Assembly (NCBI GenBank): GCA_031259205.1
Contig: JAIRLS010000269.1
Coordinates: 1-5,841, forward strand
From: Bacteroidales bacterium
GTDB lineage: Bacteria > Bacteroidota > Bacteroidia > Bacteroidales > UBA4181
Reading direction: 5' to 3'
DNA: 5,841 nt
The translations under genes were made by a program, and so were the position numbers. Numbering within the stretch: the first letter of the stretch is position 1; each line of letters begins with the position of its first letter. This document shows, in pieces, positions 1-5,800 of this stretch. The notes beneath the pieces are model-generated. The model worked only from the letters and a program-made list of their open reading frames with translations, ran no database searches and was not told where the DNA came from.

Positions 1-44
1 GTGCCTTGGCAATCGGGACAATGGAGTATGATTGTTATTTTCAT
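1..44 (-). CDS. IS1-family transposase InsA-like N-terminus (partial, runs off the window)
   Basis: From the ATG at 44-42 the minus strand reads MKITIILHCPDCQG before the window ends. A short beta-strand followed by CPxC is how IS1 InsA-type proteins begin. In that family the two cysteines form the first half of an N-terminal zinc ribbon used for DNA binding at the element ends. Only 14 full codons are visible, so catalytic residues, the insA/insB frameshift site and intactness cannot be judged. Support comes from the GGTGATG tip at 110. An alternative is some other small zinc-ribbon protein. Confidence 0.5.
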   Translation of the reverse strand, partial: MKITIILHCPDCQG

Positions 45-48
45 TTTG

Positions 49-56
49 CAAAAATA
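49..56 (-). promoter_or_regulatory. Candidate -7 element (TAnnTTTG) of the IS1-like transposase
   Basis: The minus strand reads TATTTTTG, matching the Bacteroidota -7 consensus TAnnTTTG. Only four bases (CAAA) separate it from the proposed ATG, so the transcript would be leaderless or nearly so. No clear TTG is found 19-21 bp upstream, which weakens the call. Confidence 0.35.
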
Positions 57-173
57 CAACTTTTCTTCCTGATTGCCACTTTTTTATGACAGCATACTTT
101 TTACATCACCACCAAAAAAAGAATTAACCGAGAACAAGGTGTATTGGACTGCGTCGATTTTCAATTCAAATTG

Positions 174-206
174 TCGCGATGACGGCGTCTGCGCCTGTCG
201 CTGCGA
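174..206. repeat. Imperfect GC-rich hairpin between the IS end and the HAD gene
   Basis: Bases 174-187 pair with 192-206 around a TCTG loop (188-191). The inner stem is GGCG/CGCC, followed by a single bulged T at 196. The outer stem then continues with one A-C mismatch and two G-T pairs, so 13 of 14 positions can pair. It is much more GC-rich than its surroundings. It lies about 65 bp downstream of the HAD stop codon and has no T-run on either side. It could be a second termination or RNA-stability hairpin, or a decayed copy of a dispersed palindromic repeat. Confidence 0.45.
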
Positions 207-235
207 GGCCTTATATTGTTCAAATAAACAGGGAT

Positions 236-255
236 AAATGACGGGAACGTCATTT
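236..255 (-). terminator. Probable transcription terminator hairpin of the HAD gene
   Basis: AAATGACG (236-243) and CGTCATTT (248-255) form a perfect 8-bp stem with a 4-base loop. On the minus strand it begins 16 bases after the HAD stop codon. The downstream side is AT-rich (TTTATCCC then TTTATTTG) but lacks a clean U-run. An uninterrupted T-run of eight lies at 265-272 on the plus strand, about 10 bases past the stem, so weak bidirectional action is possible. Stem and position are direct observations; the terminator function is inferred. Confidence 0.5.
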
Positions 256-271
256 GGCAGTCTGTTTTTTT

Positions 272-1081
272 TCAGATGACGCCGAAATGTTGCAGGGCGT
301 TGCGGACTCCGTCGTCATCGACCGCAGAGGTAACGTAGTCGGAGGCGGCTTTTACCTCGTCCATGGCGTTTCCCATGGCCACGCCTATGGCCACATGTTT
401 CAACATGGAAATATCATTGCCGCCGTCGCCGAAAGCCATTGTTTCATCCGGATGGAAATGATAATGATCGATGAATTTGTCGATGCCTGTCTGTTTGCTG
501 AATCCTGCGGCGTTGATATCGGCAAAGAGCGGATTCCAACGGCTTGGTTCGCAATGAACGAGGACTTCCCGCATCAACACTTTTTCCTGCTCTTCATTTA
601 CGTAAACATTTACCTGAAATACTTCGTTTTCTGCTACCTTCCGCAAGTCCTTCACTTTGGGAAGCGGCACATCCACCATCTTCGACAAGGCTTCTACTTT
701 GGGCGATATGTAATTGATGGCGATTTCATTTTCGGTCATGAAGGAACACGGGAAAAGCATTTTTTCGTCCATATAGCGGAAGAGCGCTTCGATGTCTTCC
801 GGTGGCACGGGGTTTTTCAGGATCACCTCGCCGGTGTCGGTGATGCAGTAGACGCCGTTTTGCGTGATATAACCGTCGAAGTGCAGTCCTTCGAGATGTG
901 GGATTTGAAAAGCCGATCTTCCGGTGGCGATAAAAGTTTTGATTCCTTTTTCCTGTGCCAGACGGATGGCGCCGACAGCCGACGTCGGAACGGTATGGCT
1001 TTTAAAACTGACCAGTGTGCCGTCTATGTCAAAAAACAAGGCTTTTATATTCGAGTTCCTATGAAATGTCGCTTTTTTCAT
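272..1081 (-). CDS. Cof-type HAD-superfamily sugar-phosphate phosphatase-like hydrolase
   Basis: This 269-residue protein belongs to the Cof/IIB subgroup of haloacid dehalogenase hydrolases, cytosolic Mg-dependent phosphatases that usually act on sugar phosphates or cofactor phosphates. All four motifs are present. Motif I is FFDIDGTL, with nucleophile D18 and general acid/base D20. Motif II is FIATGR, with T53. Motif III has K196 in GFSKQTGI. Motif IV is GDGGND, with D219 and D223. The region of about 80-190 between motifs II and III is the substrate-selecting cap, so the substrate cannot be read from sequence. Length is normal for the family. The frame stays open upstream to an ATG at 1204, but those 41 extra codons run through the promoter and into the tandem repeat. 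I therefore start at the ATG at 1081, 13 residues before motif I. There are only six bases between the -7 element and this ATG. The upstream neighbour is 230 bp away, so the gene appears to be transcribed alone. Confidence 0.92.
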   Translation of the reverse strand: MKKATFHRNSNIKALFFDIDGTLVSFKSHTVPTSAVGAIRLAQEKGIKTFIATGRSAFQIPHLEGLHFDGYITQNGVYCITDTGEVILKNPVPPEDIEALFRYMDEKMLFPCSFMTENEIAINYISPKVEALSKMVDVPLPKVKDLRKVAENEVFQVNVYVNEEQEKVLMREVLVHCEPSRWNPLFADINAAGFSKQTGIDKFIDHYHFHPDETMAFGDGGNDISMLKHVAIGVAMGNAMDEVKAASDYVTSAVDDDGVRNALQHFGVI

Positions 1082-1087
1082 GAGCCG

Positions 1088-1119
1088 CAAAGATAGTGGA
1101 TATTCTTTACATAACCCAA
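1088..1119 (-). promoter_or_regulatory. Bacteroidota-type promoter of the HAD gene
   Basis: On the minus strand, TTG (1119-1117) is followed after 21 bases by TATCTTTG (1095-1088), matching the -33/-7 arrangement known in Bacteroides. The ATG at 1081 lies six bases beyond the -7 element, which predicts a leaderless or almost leaderless mRNA. TATCTTTGCGGCT (13 bases) is identical to the -7 region of the DUF4154 gene at 1898-1910. Confidence 0.7.
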
Positions 1120-1174
1120 TTTTGGCTGCATCTTTTTTGAGGATACTGTTCACTCTCGAAGGCAGGCGTTCAAA

Positions 1175-1289
1175 GTAGCAATCTACCGGTATCGGAAGTA
1201 GCAATCTACCGATGTCGGAAGTAGCAATCTACCGGTATCGGAAGTCGCAATCTACCGGTATCGGAAGTAGCAATCTACCGGTATCGGAA
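1175..1289. repeat. Tandem array, five units of 23 bp
   Basis: Units run 1175-1197, 1198-1220, 1221-1243, 1244-1266 and 1267-1289. Each begins GTAGCAATCTACC and ends TCGGAA. Units 1, 3 and 5 are identical. Unit 2 has two changes (at 1212 and 1214) and unit 4 has one (A to C at 1246). There are no spacers, so this is not a CRISPR. Each unit holds a small inverted repeat GTAG-CAAT-CTAC, and all but unit 2 also contain the palindrome TACCGGTA. The array lies wholly between the end of the DUF4154 gene (22 bp away) and the HAD promoter. The period is not a multiple of three, which argues against a coding role. It may be a minisatellite, a protein-binding array or an RNA-level insulator. Confidence 0.95.
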
Positions 1290-1311
1290 GTAACCATCGT
1301 ATTCGCTTCGT

Positions 1312-1878
1312 TCATCGCGGCTGGCTGGCGTCGTCCACCGATTCCAGTACAGGCATCCGGCGTGTTGAAGCATTTTCGTAAATTATGCCCAAATCCAGCA
1401 TTTTTTTGCTGATTTTTAATTTCTTGGATTCCATTTGTTTCAGCGACACTTCGTATTGTAACCTGCCTTCTATCTGCATCAGGTTAATATCTGTTCCTTC
1501 CGTGATCAATCCTTTTTTTTCGGTGATAATCAGCGTCGATTTACCGTCAAGCAGTTTTCGGGCAGCGCTCAGCAAGTTACTCTGCTGTATGGGTATATAC
1601 AAGATATTGCATGGTTTTAATCCTGAAATATTGGAGATGCGATTTACTTTTATCGTGCAATTTCCGGCATTTTTTCCTTCGACGTTTTGTTTCAGTTCGT
1701 TAAATATGGGGGAGTTTCCTAAAATGGTGATGACAAAATCTCCGGCCGTATATTCGGCCGGCCATTCGATATGTTTGGCGAAATTAAAGACAAAAAGCGC
1801 TTTAAATCGTTCGTTTTGAGCGAAAACAGAATTAATTCCGGCGGAAAACAATAACAGACTTAAAATGACTACTTTCAT
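1312..1878 (-). CDS. Secreted DUF4154/YfiR-like periplasmic protein
   Basis: This 188-residue protein has a signal peptide at about 1-20 (basic start, hydrophobic VVILSLLLF core, cleavage predicted after VFA), so it is likely periplasmic. The mature part fits the DUF4154/YfiR family. KALFVFNFAKHIEWP near the N-terminus (residues 26-40) is the family signature. CNILYIP (90-96) and the stretch from IEGRLQYEVSL to LKISKKMLDLG (136-164) match its later conserved blocks. In Pseudomonas, YfiR is a periplasmic repressor of the membrane diguanylate cyclase YfiN; other members sit beside sensor kinases. No such partner is adjacent here, so the regulated target is unknown. Two cysteines (C73, C90) could form a disulfide. 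The last 18 residues are charged and probably flexible. The ATG at 1878 is supported by the signal peptide right after it and by a promoter about 25 bp upstream. Confidence 0.82.
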   Translation of the reverse strand: MKVVILSLLLFSAGINSVFAQNERFKALFVFNFAKHIEWPAEYTAGDFVITILGNSPIFNELKQNVEGKNAGNCTIKVNRISNISGLKPCNILYIPIQQSNLLSAARKLLDGKSTLIITEKKGLITEGTDINLMQIEGRLQYEVSLKQMESKKLKISKKMLDLGIIYENASTRRMPVLESVDDASQPR

Positions 1879-1902
1879 CGGCTTTGCTTATCAAACAAGC
1901 CG

Positions 1903-1935
1903 CAAAGATATTAACAATTAACGGCTACCACCAAA
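1903..1935 (-). promoter_or_regulatory. Bacteroidota-type promoter of the DUF4154 gene
   Basis: On the minus strand, TTTG (1935-1932) precedes TATCTTTG (1910-1903) by exactly 21 bases. The predicted start of transcription leaves a leader of about 20 nt before the ATG at 1878. This good promoter between the two genes suggests that the DUF4154 gene is independent of the peptidase gene upstream. The 56 bases between this promoter and the peptidase stop codon are AT-rich, and I see no GC-rich terminator in them. Confidence 0.72.
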
Positions 1936-1991
1936 TTTTTCAAATAACATAAAATGCGTTTCGTCAATTTTTTTTAAAAAGAAGGAATATT

Positions 1992-3662
1992 TTATTTCGT
2001 CGGTTGAAGTATGGACAGGTATCGTCCTTCTTCGCTGATGACCTTCTTCGCTACCTTTATTTGCGAGTCTTTTTGTATTGAATTGGCGATTTTTCCGGCA
2101 TTGTAATAATAGCGGGAGACAATTTCCTCGCTCAGCAAATCTTTTACGTCTTTACGATGTATTTCCAGGTCTTTAAACCGGTCGTGGGACAGTTTGGCGT
2201 ACAGTGCGTCAAATTCGGCCGAAGCGTCTTCAATGTATTTTTCTTTTTCTGCCAGTTGTTTCAGTTTAAGGAAAGTTAATTCCGTTTCGGTCTGATAGTC
2301 GAAGAATTTGTCTTGCAAATAAGCGACATAATCATCATATTCCTTATCGGAGAGTTCAAAGTCTTCCGCCTGCCCGATGGAGTCGTGCCGGTGGGCATAC
2401 AGGGTGGCATAGTTGAAGATCAGGTTGCGAACGTAAAGTGTCACGGCAATGCGGCTCATCGTTTCCGGTAATGCTTCGACGTCGGGAATGACGCCGCCTC
2501 CGTCGCGCACGGTGCGTTTCGTTCTTAGGGTTTTATATTCGCGGATGAGCGAATCGGGGATGTATCCTACGCTGCCGTCTGTTTCGCGGTGCGAATAATC
2601 AAGCGCTTGGATACAGCGTCCGCTGGGAATGTAGTATTTGGCGGTGGTGATTTTCACCTGCGTGTTGTAACTCAGTGGTCGCGTGGTTTGTACGAGTCCC
2701 TTTCCGAATGTTCGCTGTCCGACAATTACGCCTCTGTCCATGTCCTGTATGGCTCCTGCCACGATTTCCGCCGCCGAAGCCGACGAGCGATTGACCATGA
2801 CCACCAACGCCAGTGTGGTATCCACCGGATCGTGGCGTGTAGTATAGATATTGTCCCACTGCTTGACACGTCCGCGCGTACTTACCACTTCCTGCCCGCG
2901 TTTGACGAAAAGACTCACTACTTCAACCGCTTCCACCAGCAGTCCGCCGGGATTATTGCGCAAGTCCAGCACCAGCGCCTCAATTTGGCGATGATTTTTC
3001 AGGTCGAGCAAGGCGGCTTTTACTTCCTTGCCGGCTTCCGCCGAGAAGTTGGATAGCCTGATATAACCTGTCTTGTCGTCCAGCATGCCGTAATAAGGCA
3101 CGTTGGGGATCGGAATCATTTCCCTGACTAATTCTTTGGTTATTTCGTTTTTCGTCGACGCCTGCATGTAGGCGATTTTCACCTTGGTGTGGGGTACTCC
3201 TTTTAACATGTCAAACACTTCGTTGTCGGTTTTGCCGGTTATCCACTGGTCGTCCACCCGCATCAGCATGTCTCCCGCTTTCATACCGGACTTGTCGGCA
3301 GGCGAATGGCGGGCAATATCCAACACCGTCATTACATCATCCATATTGCGGAGGGTAATGCCCACGCCTCCATACTGTCCGCTGGTGACTGCCTTGTAAT
3401 CTTCCATGTTTTCCTCCGAAATAAAGGAGGTGTACGGGTCAAGCGTTTCCAACATGCCCTCAATGCCTTTTTTAATCAGGTTGTCGGGATTGGGATCATC
3501 CACGTAGAACATATTGATTTCGCGGAACAGGCTGTAAAAAATATCCATATTTTTTATTACCTGAAAATCACGGTCGGATAGGTGAACAAACGACAATAAT
3601 ACGGCAACAACACCTGCGGCTATTGCCATTCCTGCAACTTTTCTTTTTTTTAAACTTTTCAT
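1992..3662 (-). CDS. S41-family C-terminal processing peptidase (CtpA/Prc type)
   Basis: This 556-residue serine protease has an N-terminal membrane segment (about 9-28, after a lysine-rich start). It is therefore probably anchored in the inner membrane with the catalytic part in the periplasm. A PDZ domain covers about 90-170, with the peptide-binding loop YGGVGITL (97-104). The S41 core follows to about 395. The Ser-Lys-Gln catalytic set is visible: S294 in NRSSASAAEI, K321 in FGKG and Q325 four residues later. VLDLRNNPGG (231-240) and GGGVIPD (388-394) are also classic family motifs. Members cleave C-terminal tails of envelope proteins. A helical, charged C-terminal region (about 400-556) extends past the core and probably aids substrate or adaptor binding. 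The frame opens at a TTG at 3707, but that codon overlaps a -7-like motif. The ATG at 3662 gives a proper KSLKKRK membrane-targeting start. The gene lies 79 bp after the radical SAM gene. Confidence 0.95.
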   Translation of the reverse strand: MKSLKKRKVAGMAIAAGVVAVLLSFVHLSDRDFQVIKNMDIFYSLFREINMFYVDDPNPDNLIKKGIEGMLETLDPYTSFISEENMEDYKAVTSGQYGGVGITLRNMDDVMTVLDIARHSPADKSGMKAGDMLMRVDDQWITGKTDNEVFDMLKGVPHTKVKIAYMQASTKNEITKELVREMIPIPNVPYYGMLDDKTGYIRLSNFSAEAGKEVKAALLDLKNHRQIEALVLDLRNNPGGLLVEAVEVVSLFVKRGQEVVSTRGRVKQWDNIYTTRHDPVDTTLALVVMVNRSSASAAEIVAGAIQDMDRGVIVGQRTFGKGLVQTTRPLSYNTQVKITTAKYYIPSGRCIQALDYSHRETDGSVGYIPDSLIREYKTLRTKRTVRDGGGVIPDVEALPETMSRIAVTLYVRNLIFNYATLYAHRHDSIGQAEDFELSDKEYDDYVAYLQDKFFDYQTETELTFLKLKQLAEKEKYIEDASAEFDALYAKLSHDRFKDLEIHRKDVKDLLSEEIVSRYYYNAGKIANSIQKDSQIKVAKKVISEEGRYLSILQPTK

Positions 3663-3704
3663 ACGAGTCGGAATATTGGCCTGAAAAATGATTTTCAGAA
3701 AGTA

Positions 3705-3712
3705 CAAAATTA
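3705..3712 (-). promoter_or_regulatory. Candidate -7 element upstream of the S41 peptidase
   Basis: The minus strand reads TAATTTTG, the same octamer as in the prenyltransferase promoter, about 42 bases before the ATG at 3662. No TTG is present 19-21 bases further upstream, so this is a weak promoter candidate. The gene may instead be read through from the prenyltransferase operon. Confidence 0.35.
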
Positions 3713-3741
3713 TAATAAAGTTGAATATCCGATATCTTTTT

Positions 3742-4656
3742 TCAGGATTTAATTTTGGAGGCAGTCATTCTTAGTTTCAGTCCGGCAAAGACGGTATCCG
3801 GTTTCAGGCGCATTACGCTGTTCATTTCTCCTGCCATGCAGAATCCGCAACGGTCGCAAAGTCCGAGCGCTGTTCCGCCGCAGTCCGGCAACCGTTTTCC
3901 GTCTGCTGTGATAAAATTGGATACCCAGCAATATTTTTTGAACTTGTTGTGTTTCATCAGTTGCAGGCCGGATATGGAGTTCATGATGGGATAGCCTTTT
4001 TTTTTGAGAAGAATGACTTTCTCCAGTGTTTCCGTGCGTTGGTCTTCATCCAACAACAGGTTTTCCGTACCCGGATAGGGCGTATGCAGGTTGATGGAGA
4101 TAGATTTGATGTTGGGGTGGTTCTTTGCAAATTCAATGGTTTCCTCCACTGAGGGATAGTTCAGCGCATTGACCGTCATGTTTATGTTTAGCGCCGGATG
4201 TCCGCAGGATTCGATATTTTTTACCAGACGGTCAAACATGCCTTCACCGCGGATCTTGTCGTGGTATTTGCCCAGCCCGTCGAGGCTTACCCAAATGGAA
4301 TCGGCTTCGCTGCCGGCAAAGGGCATGACGGCGTTGGTGGTAATGGTGACGGAGAAAAAGCCGTTTTTTTTTGCCAGACGAATCAGACTGTTCAGGTCGT
4401 GTTCGCCGTCGCGCCAAAGCGTCGGCTCTCCTCCTTCAAAATCGACAAACCGCGATCCCATTCTGTAACAATATTCCAGCTCTTCCCTGATTTGTCCGTA
4501 GTTTTTTTTCGTTGCCCCGTCCCGCGCATACACGCAACAATGCCGGCATTTCAGATTGCACAAGTCGGAAATGAACACCACTGATTGCAACGGTCTTTTT
4601 TCCCCCAGCAACCGCGTTCTGAAAAACCACCAGGGGAGATACAACGCAGCTTTCAT
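3742..4656 (-). CDS. Radical SAM enzyme with C-terminal cysteine cluster, function unknown
   Basis: This 304-residue protein carries the radical SAM motif as CNLKCRHC (C33, C37, C40), which binds the 4Fe-4S cluster that cleaves S-adenosylmethionine. Other core features are FEGGEPTLW (73-81, the GGE motif for the SAM amino group), TITTN (104-108) and the strand WVSLDG (122-127). After the barrel come C243, C259, C267, C270 and C273, with the last three spaced CxxCxxC. They probably hold an auxiliary Fe-S cluster, as in SPASM/twitch enzymes, although the spacing is not one I can assign to a named subfamily. A hydrophobic/aromatic N-terminus (LYLPWWFF, residues 5-12) could touch the membrane. 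The start lies 4 bp after the prenyltransferase stop codon, implying translational coupling and a shared pathway. Substrate is unknown; a prenylated lipid or quinone precursor is an inference from context. A peptide-modifying role is less likely because no small precursor gene is visible. Confidence 0.88.
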   Translation of the reverse strand: MKAALYLPWWFFRTRLLGEKRPLQSVVFISDLCNLKCRHCCVYARDGATKKNYGQIREELEYCYRMGSRFVDFEGGEPTLWRDGEHDLNSLIRLAKKNGFFSVTITTNAVMPFAGSEADSIWVSLDGLGKYHDKIRGEGMFDRLVKNIESCGHPALNINMTVNALNYPSVEETIEFAKNHPNIKSISINLHTPYPGTENLLLDEDQRTETLEKVILLKKKGYPIMNSISGLQLMKHNKFKKYCWVSNFITADGKRLPDCGGTALGLCDRCGFCMAGEMNSVMRLKPDTVFAGLKLRMTASKIKS

Positions 4657-4660
4657 GACG

Positions 4661-5650
4661 TTACACGGTAAAGTTCAATACGATAACTATCAGGCAAAAG
4701 GCCGACAACAGATTTCGCGCCAGCAGCCATCGAATCATGAACCAGTCGATGCCGGCGTTCCGTATCCGTTTCCAGTTGTTCATCGGCCCCATCCACCATT
4801 TGGGCGTAAATTGCCGCTGGGGACGCCTGACATACTCCACCATCATGTAAAACAGCGAAACAGCCATCGGCAGGGTAAGAAACAGGAGGCCATAATACGG
4901 AGAAAGGTTTCCGCTAAGGATGCCGTACGTCAGGATGGCATACGGCGAGAAAAGAATCAGGAACAGCGCTGCCAGCATAGCGACGGTACGGTTCAGCAGG
5001 ACAGCGAACGTCCGTTTACCGATTTTTTTGTCGGGAATGAAATCAAGGATGGAATGGACATACACAATGTTCATCACCCACAATCCCACCGGCACGGACA
5101 ACAGAATAATGTTGCCCTTAATTTCCCCGCAAGCGGCGTAATACGTCCCCAGCATGTTCATCGGGCCAAAAATAAACCCGATCACCAATTCGCCCAGCCC
5201 GTGATAACTCAGGCGCAACGGCGGGGCGGAATAGGAAATCCCCAGCACGGCAACGGTAACGGCGATATACAGGATCACCATCCCCCTGAAATAAAAGATG
5301 ACTGCGCCCAAAGCAAGCGCCGTCAGCAGAAAACAGATGCTCGCCGTGCGTAATTGACGGAGGGTAGCCTTTCCCGACGTAAGGTAGGTACATTTGCCGA
5401 TCCTCGCGCGGATTCCTTCGTGTGCCATGTGATCGCGGTAATCCGTCCTGTTTTTCCGATAGTCGAAATAATCGTCAAAAAGGTTCAGGGACAAGTGAGC
5501 CGCTACTACTCCCGCCACTGCCGCTACTGCCAGCCACCACGAAAAAGCGGGAGAGGCAACAGACAAACAAACCGCCAGCACGGAGGGCAGCAAACTCTGC
5601 GGAAGCGACGTAGGACGGGCGTTGGTATACCAAAAACGAATGATGTTCAT
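4661..5650 (-). CDS. UbiA-family membrane prenyltransferase (MenA-like)
   Basis: This 329-residue integral membrane protein has about nine hydrophobic segments, the normal topology for UbiA enzymes. These move an isoprenoid chain from its diphosphate to an aromatic or other acceptor. The N-terminal ARPTSLPQSLLP (11-22) is typical of MenA-like members. The first Asp-rich motif is NLFDDYFDY (56-64). The second is DFIPDKKIGKRT (203-214), whose D203, D207 and GKRT resemble the MenA motif; both bind Mg-diphosphate. A C-terminal extension with WWMGPMNNWKRIR (285-297) and one more hydrophobic segment (308-328) appears characteristic of a Bacteroidales subgroup. It could be dihydroxynaphthoate prenyltransferase for menaquinone, but no other men gene is nearby and the tight pairing with a radical SAM gene suggests a different acceptor. 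Therefore no symbol is given. The ATG at 5650 is preceded by a good promoter and no Shine-Dalgarno. It is the first gene of the operon. Confidence 0.9.
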   Translation of the reverse strand: MNIIRFWYTNARPTSLPQSLLPSVLAVCLSVASPAFSWWLAVAAVAGVVAAHLSLNLFDDYFDYRKNRTDYRDHMAHEGIRARIGKCTYLTSGKATLRQLRTASICFLLTALALGAVIFYFRGMVILYIAVTVAVLGISYSAPPLRLSYHGLGELVIGFIFGPMNMLGTYYAACGEIKGNIILLSVPVGLWVMNIVYVHSILDFIPDKKIGKRTFAVLLNRTVAMLAALFLILFSPYAILTYGILSGNLSPYYGLLFLTLPMAVSLFYMMVEYVRRPQRQFTPKWWMGPMNNWKRIRNAGIDWFMIRWLLARNLLSAFCLIVIVLNFTV

Positions 5651-5675
5651 GAGAAATTTGATTTTTTTCCGAAGG

Positions 5676-5707
5676 CAAAATTAGATGAATATCCTAATAT
5701 TTCCAAA
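5676..5707 (-). promoter_or_regulatory. Bacteroidota-type promoter of the prenyltransferase-radical SAM operon
   Basis: On the minus strand, TTTG (5707-5704) is followed after 20 bases by TAATTTTG (5683-5676), matching the -33/-7 pattern. Transcription would start near 5670, giving a leader of about 20 nt before the ATG at 5650. It likely drives both the prenyltransferase and radical SAM genes, and perhaps the peptidase. Confidence 0.7.
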
Positions 5708-5773
5708 CGTATTGAATGGAATGGGTGTATTTCAAATTGTCGCATTTTGGCATGTCTGTCATTATAAATCCAC

Positions 5774-5788
5774 GTTTCGTACCGAAAC
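5774..5788. repeat. 15-bp inverted repeat upstream of the prenyltransferase promoter
   Basis: GTTTCG (5774-5779) and CGAAAC (5783-5788) are perfect 6-bp arms around a 3-base centre. The site is about 67 bp upstream of the -33 element. It could be an operator half-site pair or a small hairpin. Nothing else in the window repeats it, so the function is not established. Confidence 0.4.
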
Positions 5789-5800
5789 CAAAAGCGTCAT

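Larger units (their letters stand above)
1..110 (-). mobile_element. Left end of an IS1-like insertion sequence (partial)
   Basis: Read on the minus strand, the segment starts at about 110 with GGTGATG. These are the same first seven bases as the left inverted repeat of E. coli IS1 (family knowledge). An AT-rich stretch with a promoter-like TATTTTTG and then a short reading frame with a CPDC motif follow. The distance from the tip to the start codon (about 66 bp) resembles IS1, where insA starts about 55 bp inside the end. The other end, and therefore the target duplication, is outside the window. The flanking bases 111-119 (accaaaaaa) are the candidate target duplication. The outer boundary could be 110 or 113, because the bases read GGTGGTGATG. 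Confidence 0.55.

Noticed and set aside
254..1096. Long plus-strand open frame (280 codons)
   Set aside because: It is antisense to the HAD gene, whose minus-strand product has all four HAD motifs. The plus-strand translation shows no recognisable domain.
1082..1204. N-terminal extension of the HAD protein to an ATG at 1204
   Set aside because: The extra codons run through a clear -33/-7 promoter and start inside the tandem repeat. The family needs only a few residues before the DxD motif.
1175..1289. CRISPR array
   Set aside because: The units abut directly with no unique spacers, and no cas genes are present.
1212..1412. Small plus-strand protein reading through the tandem array
   Set aside because: The 23-bp period shifts frame each unit, no promoter or ribosome site precedes it, and it runs antisense into the DUF4154 gene.
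3663..3707. Extension of the S41 peptidase to a TTG start at 3707
   Set aside because: The TTG is part of a TAATTTTG promoter-like motif, and the ATG at 3662 gives a normal membrane-anchor start.
3725..3735. Small inverted repeat ATATC-C-GATAT between the radical SAM and peptidase genes
   Set aside because: It is short and AT-rich, too weak to call a terminator, and of a kind expected often by chance in such DNA.
4556..5353. Long plus-strand open frame (265 codons)
   Set aside because: It is antisense to the prenyltransferase, and its product is a polar, His/Gln/Arg-rich low-complexity translation typical of the reverse strand of a membrane-protein gene.
5731..5743. 13-base match to 165-177 (TTCAAATTGTCGC)
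   Set aside because: One exact 13-base match between two places in a window this size is about what chance allows, and the flanks do not align.
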